Source: an uncultured SAR86 cluster bacterium (GTDB lineage Bacteria; Pseudomonadota; Gammaproteobacteria; Magnimaribacterales; AG-339-G14). Taken from it: a stretch of 52,641 nt of DNA. Below are positions 47,457-52,641 of the stretch, piece by piece. Under the pieces are notes generated by a model. The model saw only the letters and a program-made list of their open reading frames with translations. It ran no database searches and was not told the DNA's origin. Each line of letters begins with the position of its first letter. Within the stretch, counting starts at the first letter, position 1. Location: the NCBI GenBank assembly GCA_902527995.1, contig CABZRA010000005.1, forward strand, positions 1 to 52,641, given 5' to 3'. Made by a program: the position numbers and the translations under genes.

Positions 47457-49064
47457 TTAATTGTTGGTTTGAGGATTAGTTAAATCCGGTGAAGTTTCAA
47501 AAGTATGATAAGGCGCAGGTGAATCGACAGTCCACTCTAGACCTTTTCCTTTTGCTCCTTCCCAAACTTCTGCCGTAGCGCTTTTACCGTAATAAACACA
47601 CTTCAAAACATTAAATAGAAACAGTAGCTGTGAAAGTCCAAATAGAAATGCACCAACACTGACGATCATATTGTAGTCAGCAAATTGCATAGCATAATCA
47701 GGAATTCTTCTTGGCATTCCAGCCAATCCAACAAAATGCATTGGGAAGAAAGTTAGATTCACTGAGATAAAAGATAGCCAGAAATGAGTCTTCCCTAGGA
47801 CCTCGTCATACATATAACCTGTCCACTTTGGCAGCCAGTAATAAACAGCAGCCACAATAGAGAAGAGCGCTCCGGGGACGAGAACATAATGGAAATGTGC
47901 AACCACAAAATAAGTATCGTGGTATTGAAAGTCTGCAGGAGCTATCGCCAACATCAATCCTGAAAGGCCTCCAATAGTAAACAATGCCACAAAGGCAATA
48001 GCAAATAACATCGGCGTTTCAAATGTTAGGGAGCCCTTGAACATAGTTGATAACCAATTAAATACTTTAACTCCTGTGGGGATAGCAATCAGCATAGTCG
48101 AATACATGAAAAATAATTCACCAGCAATAGGCATACCTACTGTGAACATGTGGTGCGCCCAAACTACAAAAGATAAAAGAGCGATTGAAGCAATCGCGTA
48201 AACCATCGACGAGTAGCCAAAAATCGGTTTTCTCGAAAAAGTCTCAATGATATGAGAAACGATTCCAAAAGCAGGCAGTATCATAATGTAAACTTCAGGG
48301 TGTCCAAAAAACCAAAACACGTGTTGGAATAAAACAGGGTCTCCGCCTCCTGCGGCACTAAAAAAACTTGTGCCAAAGTGGATGTCCATCAACATCATGG
48401 TTACTGCTCCAGCCAAAACTGGCATCACGGCAATAAGCAGATAAGCTGTAATAAGCCATGACCAAACAAATAGCGGCATTTTCATAAGCGTCATACCTGG
48501 AGCTCTCATGTTAAGGATCGTGGTAATAATGTTAATTGATCCCATGATCGAAGAAGCTCCCATTATGTGGACAGCAAATATGAAGAAGGTGACCGTTGGA
48601 GGAGCATACTCAGTTGACAAAGGTGCGTAAAAAGTCCAACCAAAATTTGGAGCTCCGCCTTCCATTAAGAAAGTCGAGAGTAAGACTCCGAATGCTGCTG
48701 GTAAAATCCAAAAGCTTAAATTATTTAATCTAGGCAAAGCCATGTCTGGAGCGCCGATTTGCATAGGAATCATCCAATTAGCCAAACCCACGAAAGCCGG
48801 CATGATTACACCGAAGACCATTATCAGACCGTGATTGGTTACCATCTGATTGTAGAACTCTGGAGATACGATTTGACTTCCAGGTTCAAAAAGCTCGGCT
48901 CTTATAACCATGGCCATAGCCCCGCCCACAAAAAGCATAATGAAGCTGAACCAAAGATATAACGAACCAATGTCTTTGTGATTAGTTGTGTACAACCATC
49001 GAGAGAACCCTTTTGCTGGTCCGTGGTGATGATCGTCGTGATGTGACTCTATGACTGCACTCAT
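47457..49064 (-). CDS. coxA: Cytochrome c oxidase subunit I
   Basis: 535 aa; TTNHKDIGSLYLWF, WFFGHPEVYIMILPAFGIVSHI, HDTYFVVAHFHYVL. Confidence 0.98.
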   Translation of the reverse strand: MSAVIESHHDDHHHGPAKGFSRWLYTTNHKDIGSLYLWFSFIMLFVGGAMAMVIRAELFEPGSQIVSPEFYNQMVTNHGLIMVFGVIMPAFVGLANWMIPMQIGAPDMALPRLNNLSFWILPAAFGVLLSTFLMEGGAPNFGWTFYAPLSTEYAPPTVTFFIFAVHIMGASSIMGSINIITTILNMRAPGMTLMKMPLFVWSWLITAYLLIAVMPVLAGAVTMMLMDIHFGTSFFSAAGGGDPVLFQHVFWFFGHPEVYIMILPAFGIVSHIIETFSRKPIFGYSSMVYAIASIALLSFVVWAHHMFTVGMPIAGELFFMYSTMLIAIPTGVKVFNWLSTMFKGSLTFETPMLFAIAFVALFTIGGLSGLMLAIAPADFQYHDTYFVVAHFHYVLVPGALFSIVAAVYYWLPKWTGYMYDEVLGKTHFWLSFISVNLTFFPMHFVGLAGMPRRIPDYAMQFADYNMIVSVGAFLFGLSQLLFLFNVLKCVYYGKSATAEVWEGAKGKGLEWTVDSPAPYHTFETSPDLTNPQTNN

Positions 49065-49073
49065 TTTTTTCCT

Positions 49074-50207
49074 CTATAATTTATTTGTTTTGTAATCTAA
49101 AATTTCTTTCGGTGCAACTATTTCACCAGTTCCAGAGGCATCATTACCCCAAGACTTTTTGGTATAAGTTATCACCGCAGCTATTTCTACTTCAGTTAAT
49201 TGTTCAGCATAAGACTGCATTGCAGCACCCTGAACCCCTTCCATTAAAATCTCGATTTGTCTGGCCTTATCATTCATGACAATGTCGCTTCCCGCTAAAG
49301 CAGGAAAAACTGGTGCCAATCCTTCTCCATTGACTTGATGACAAGCCACACAATTTTTTTGATATACCCCTTCGCCCATAGCCATTAATTCTTCAGTCGT
49401 CCAAAATTTCTCGGTCAAGGCAGCTTGTTGAAGTTTTGCTTCTTTCTTTTGGAATATAAATTCTTTGTACTCTTCTGGAGAAACCGCTTCCACTACTATC
49501 GGCATATATCCATGATATTGTCCGCACAGCTCTGTACATTGTCCTCTGAATATTCCGGGCTCGTTTACTTGTGTCCAACCAGTGTTAACAAATCCAGGAA
49601 TTGCGTCTTGTTTTATTGCGAAGTCTGGTACCCACCAAGAGTGAATGACATCGTTTGCAGTGATTAAAAATCTTATTCTAGCTCCGGTTGGAATAACTAG
49701 GTGTTCATCGACCTCGAGTAAATAATTTTCACCTTTAGGAGCTAAGTTATTTCTTTCATCAAGAGAGGTTGAAAGATTACTAAAAAAGCTCACTTCGTCT
49801 TCAATATACTCATACTGCCATTTCCACTGATGGCCAGTAATCAAAATATTAATATCTCCTTCAGTATCGTCGTAAGCTCTAATCATTGTTATGGTAGCCG
49901 GAATAGACATTCCAATAAGAATAAGAGCGAAAAGGATTGTCCAAGTAAATTCTAAGAAAGTGCTGTCATCAAATTTTGCCGCTTCAACTCCCTCTTTTTT
50001 TCTATATTTAAATAAAATGAAAGCCATTGCGCTAAGAACCGCGACTCCTATGGCGAAACAGATCCAGAATATGGTCATATGTAAACCAAAAATTTCTTGA
50101 CCAAGAGCTGTAGCTCCTGGAGACATATTCACGTCGTCCCAGCCAGCAAACACCGGCAGAGATATTAGTGGCAAAGCAAGTAAAATTATTCTAAAAATTA
50201 TCATCAC
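49074..50207 (-). CDS. coxB: Cytochrome c oxidase subunit II with C-terminal cytochrome c domain
   Basis: 377 aa; CuA site GQCTELCGQYHGYMPI; haem c site CVACHQVNGEGLAPVFPALAGS. Confidence 0.96.
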   Translation of the reverse strand: MMIIFRIILLALPLISLPVFAGWDDVNMSPGATALGQEIFGLHMTIFWICFAIGVAVLSAMAFILFKYRKKEGVEAAKFDDSTFLEFTWTILFALILIGMSIPATITMIRAYDDTEGDINILITGHQWKWQYEYIEDEVSFFSNLSTSLDERNNLAPKGENYLLEVDEHLVIPTGARIRFLITANDVIHSWWVPDFAIKQDAIPGFVNTGWTQVNEPGIFRGQCTELCGQYHGYMPIVVEAVSPEEYKEFIFQKKEAKLQQAALTEKFWTTEELMAMGEGVYQKNCVACHQVNGEGLAPVFPALAGSDIVMNDKARQIEILMEGVQGAAMQSYAEQLTEVEIAAVITYTKKSWGNDASGTGEIVAPKEILDYKTNKL

Positions 50208-50257
50208 TCGAAACGTGTTAGATTGAAATTTTGCCAGTATTTTAGCGCATTCGAGGG

Positions 50258-51091
50258 CTAGTCTCTACGTGACTTAAGCGCCTCTTTTATTTTGGGATTG
50301 AATCCGCTCCATTGATTAAATGAAGCCGCAGCTTGGTGAACTAGCATACCCCACCCATCCAGCACAGTATGAACATTGCTGTCTTTAGCCATTTTCATAA
50401 AAAGTGTATCGCTCTGAGAGTAGTATAAATCAAGGGCTACAGAAGCTTTATTAAAAATAGCTTTGTCTATATCAAGTGTTTGCTCTTTTGATGTGGAGAT
50501 AGATGTTGCATTTATAACAATATCAAAAGTATTAAAATCTATACCTTTTAAACTTAAACCTGTGGGCATAAGAATAGAACTTTTCATCTGTAACCCGCTT
50601 GTTTCTTGGATTTCAGACACTAATTTAAATGATTTTTCGGTAGTTCTGTTTGCGACTATTACTTGTTTAGGATCTTCATTTAATAGCGAGGGAAGTATTC
50701 CCCTGCTTGCTCCTCCCGCGCCGATAACTAAGATGGTTTTATTTACGATCTCAATTTCATTATTTTTAAAATCGTTAACTAGACCAATTCCATCTGTGCA
50801 GTCTGCAAAAATCTTATTTCCCCTCAGGTGCAACATATTTGCGGCTCCAGCTTGAAGCGCTCTTTCCGAAATTTCGTCTGCTGCTCCTAAAACTACTTCT
50901 TTTAGAGGAAGGGTTACGCTCAACCCAGATCCCTTGTTTGCAAAAAAATCTTTGACCCAATCAATGCATTCTTTTTTTTCAACCAAATATTTCTCAAATG
51001 AAATGTTTAAATCAAACTGTGCAGCAAATTCATAATGAATTTCTGGTGATCTGCTATGTTCTATGGGTGAGCCAATTACTCCAAGTTTCAT
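50258..51091 (-). CDS. aroE: Shikimate dehydrogenase
   Basis: 277 aa; GVIGSPIEHSRSPEIH, SVTLPLKE, VIGAGGASRGILPSL, DGWGMLVHQAAASF. Confidence 0.95.
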   Translation of the reverse strand: MKLGVIGSPIEHSRSPEIHYEFAAQFDLNISFEKYLVEKKECIDWVKDFFANKGSGLSVTLPLKEVVLGAADEISERALQAGAANMLHLRGNKIFADCTDGIGLVNDFKNNEIEIVNKTILVIGAGGASRGILPSLLNEDPKQVIVANRTTEKSFKLVSEIQETSGLQMKSSILMPTGLSLKGIDFNTFDIVINATSISTSKEQTLDIDKAIFNKASVALDLYYSQSDTLFMKMAKDSNVHTVLDGWGMLVHQAAASFNQWSGFNPKIKEALKSRRD

Positions 51092-51624
51092 TTTCTAATC
51101 CATGTTCCAGTTATTAATTCTTGGACAGGAGTTGGTTTGTTAAGTTTGCCTAATTCGCCATCAACAATATGAAGAGCTCTCCCAAAAATTTTTTTTATGT
51201 CTGACTCATTCTTAGCTGGCTCTTCTCCACTCAAATTTGCAGAGGTAGAGCAAATAGGACTTTCTAATTCATTAGTAATTTTAATAACATCAGGATGCAA
51301 AGATAATCTTACTGCTACCAATCCGGTGTCTCCTTGAAGCCAAGTTGGAATTTCATCACTGGCTGGAATCAACCATGTATGCGGTCCAGGAGATTTTTCA
51401 AAAAATGATTTTTTTTGATCCTTAGTTAGATGATTTATAAAATGACCTAGTTGATTTTCATTTCCAGCTAAAACTATTACACCTTTGTGCTTAGGTCTTT
51501 TTTTAATATCGAAGAGATTATCCACAGCAATCTCTGAAAAAGGATTACAACCTAAGCCCCAAACTCCTTCTGTAGGATGAGCAAAAACCTGATCATTATT
51601 GAATATTTTCTGTAAAACTGACAT
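51088..51624 (-). CDS. tsaC: Threonylcarbamoyl-AMP synthase (YrdC/Sua5 family)
   Basis: 178 aa; AHPTEGVWGLGCNPFSE, KKRPKHKGVIVLAG, PGPHTWLIPAS, CSTSANLSGEEP. Confidence 0.94.
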   Translation of the reverse strand: MSVLQKIFNNDQVFAHPTEGVWGLGCNPFSEIAVDNLFDIKKRPKHKGVIVLAGNENQLGHFINHLTKDQKKSFFEKSPGPHTWLIPASDEIPTWLQGDTGLVAVRLSLHPDVIKITNELESPICSTSANLSGEEPAKNESDIKKIFGRALHIVDGELGKLNKPTPVQELITGTWIRK

Positions 51625-51654
51625 TAACTTCTTTAAAGTTCGTCGAATTTTGAA

Positions 51655-52143
51655 TTAAATTCCCTGAAGCTCGTCGTTTTCCTTTTTTAGTTGTTCTTTG
51701 TTAGCTTTTCTTGCTTCACTAATTAAGCTTTGTAGCTTTTCATCAGAAACAGAAAGAATTTGTGCTGCTAAATGGCCTGCATTTATAGCGCCTGCTTTAC
51801 CTATAGCAACAGTAGCTACCGGAACTCCTTTCGGCATTTGTACCGTTGAGAGTAACGCGTCGAGACCATTTAAAGGCCCACCATCACCAGGAACTCCTAT
51901 TACTGGCAATGACGTGTGAGCAGCAATATTTCCAGCTAGGTGGGCTGCCATTCCAGCTATGCCAATAAAGACTTTAGTTCCATCAGCAATGGCTGCTTGC
52001 AAGTGTTCTTGAAGATATTCAGGCATTCGATGTGCGCTCAAAACATTTATGCTGTATTCAATTTCTAATTGTTTTAATACATCTCCAGCTGCTTCTGCTA
52101 ATTCCATGTCGGTTTTAGAACCTATAACTATTGATACTTTCAA
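51655..52143 (-). CDS. purE: N5-carboxyaminoimidazole ribonucleotide mutase
   Basis: 162 aa; VSIVIGSKTDMELAE, LSAHRMPEYL, GIAGMAAHLAGNIAAHTSLPVIGVP. Confidence 0.97.
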   Translation of the reverse strand: MKVSIVIGSKTDMELAEAAGDVLKQLEIEYSINVLSAHRMPEYLQEHLQAAIADGTKVFIGIAGMAAHLAGNIAAHTSLPVIGVPGDGGPLNGLDALLSTVQMPKGVPVATVAIGKAGAINAGHLAAQILSVSDEKLQSLISEARKANKEQLKKENDELQGI

Positions 52144-52203
52144 AATAAACCCTACCTAAAAAATATTACTTATAATTACATTTTATTTTAGATTAAAACA
52201 TAA

Positions 52204-52641
52204 ATGACTATAAGAAAAATTTTAACTTTTCCAGATCCAAAACTTAGAGAGGTTGCAGAAGAAGTTACTAATTTTGATTCCAATTTGAAGCAGCTAGCAG
52301 ATGACCTTCTAGATACAATGTACGAATTCAAAGGAATTGGATTGGCAGCAATTCAAATAGGCGTCAGAAAAAGAATTATAGTTGCTGACATATCAGAAGA
52401 AAGACAAGAGCCCCACATTTTTGTAAATCCAAAAATTAAAATCTTAAATGAAAATAAAAAGGGCGGTTACGATGAGGGGTGTTTATCGATTCCAGGTTTT
52501 TACGAAGAAGTAATTCGACCAACTCAAGTAGAAATAAGTTTTCAGAATCTCTCTGGCGAAAATGAGAAATTAATTCCTGAGGGTTTATTAGGAGTAGTTG
52601 TTCAACATGAAACCGATCATCTAGATGGGAAGCTCATGGTG
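52204..52641 (+). CDS. def: Peptide deformylase (3' end outside the window)
   Basis: Hand translation from ATG 52204: MTIRKILTFPDPKLREVAEEV...GIGLAAIQIGV...DEGCLSIPGFYEEV...QHETDHLDGKLMV; all three PDF motifs. Confidence 0.96.
   Translation, partial: MTIRKILTFPDPKLREVAEEVTNFDSNLKQLADDLLDTMYEFKGIGLAAIQIGVRKRIIVADISEERQEPHIFVNPKIKILNENKKGGYDEGCLSIPGFYEEVIRPTQVEISFQNLSGENEKLIPEGLLGVVVQHETDHLDGKLMV

Noticed and set aside
50463-50855. 130-aa plus-strand ORF inside aroE
   Set aside because: Antisense to intact aroE with shadow-type composition.
1-52641. CRISPR arrays, transposases, prophage, toxin-antitoxin or classical defence genes
   Set aside because: No regularly spaced repeats, IS-type ORFs or phage genes seen; xerC sits in its conserved housekeeping context and is not evidence of an integrative element.

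Overview
This 52.6-kb AT-rich window is a mostly housekeeping chromosomal segment of a gammaproteobacterium. A streamlined marine, SAR86-like lineage is my inference from base composition, gene content and tight packing; it was not tested. It is densely coding with many 1-20 bp overlaps. Blocks in order: pgk(partial)-tkt (-); metK-ahcY-argH-OYE (+); lptM-lysA-dapF-DUF484-xerC-HAD (+), where the 37-aa lptM is missing from the ORF track; cupredoxin and Rv2258c-like methyltransferase (-); cyt c4-dsbA-CitE-MaoC-CoA transferase (-); engB (+); polA (-); dsbB-rmuC (+); three tandem secreted paralogous proteins (-) with a possible fourth lipoprotein relative elsewhere; thermonuclease-selO (+); a 33-aa membrane sORF with its own terminator (-); MDR / DUF3604 / PpiC / HupE (+); GST and dienelactone hydrolase (-); pckA-gshA-QOR (+); two small tandem membrane proteins behind a Fur-like dyad (-); a complete aa3/caa3 cytochrome c oxidase and assembly locus (-); aroE-tsaC-purE (-); def(partial) (+). 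I saw no mobile elements, CRISPR arrays, rRNA or tRNA genes. The best candidates for undescribed biology are the tandem two-domain secreted family, the twin membrane-protein operon with its dyad operator, the DUF3604-PpiC-HupE module, and the sORF/terminator unit near 28.2-28.4 kb. No search or folding program was run.
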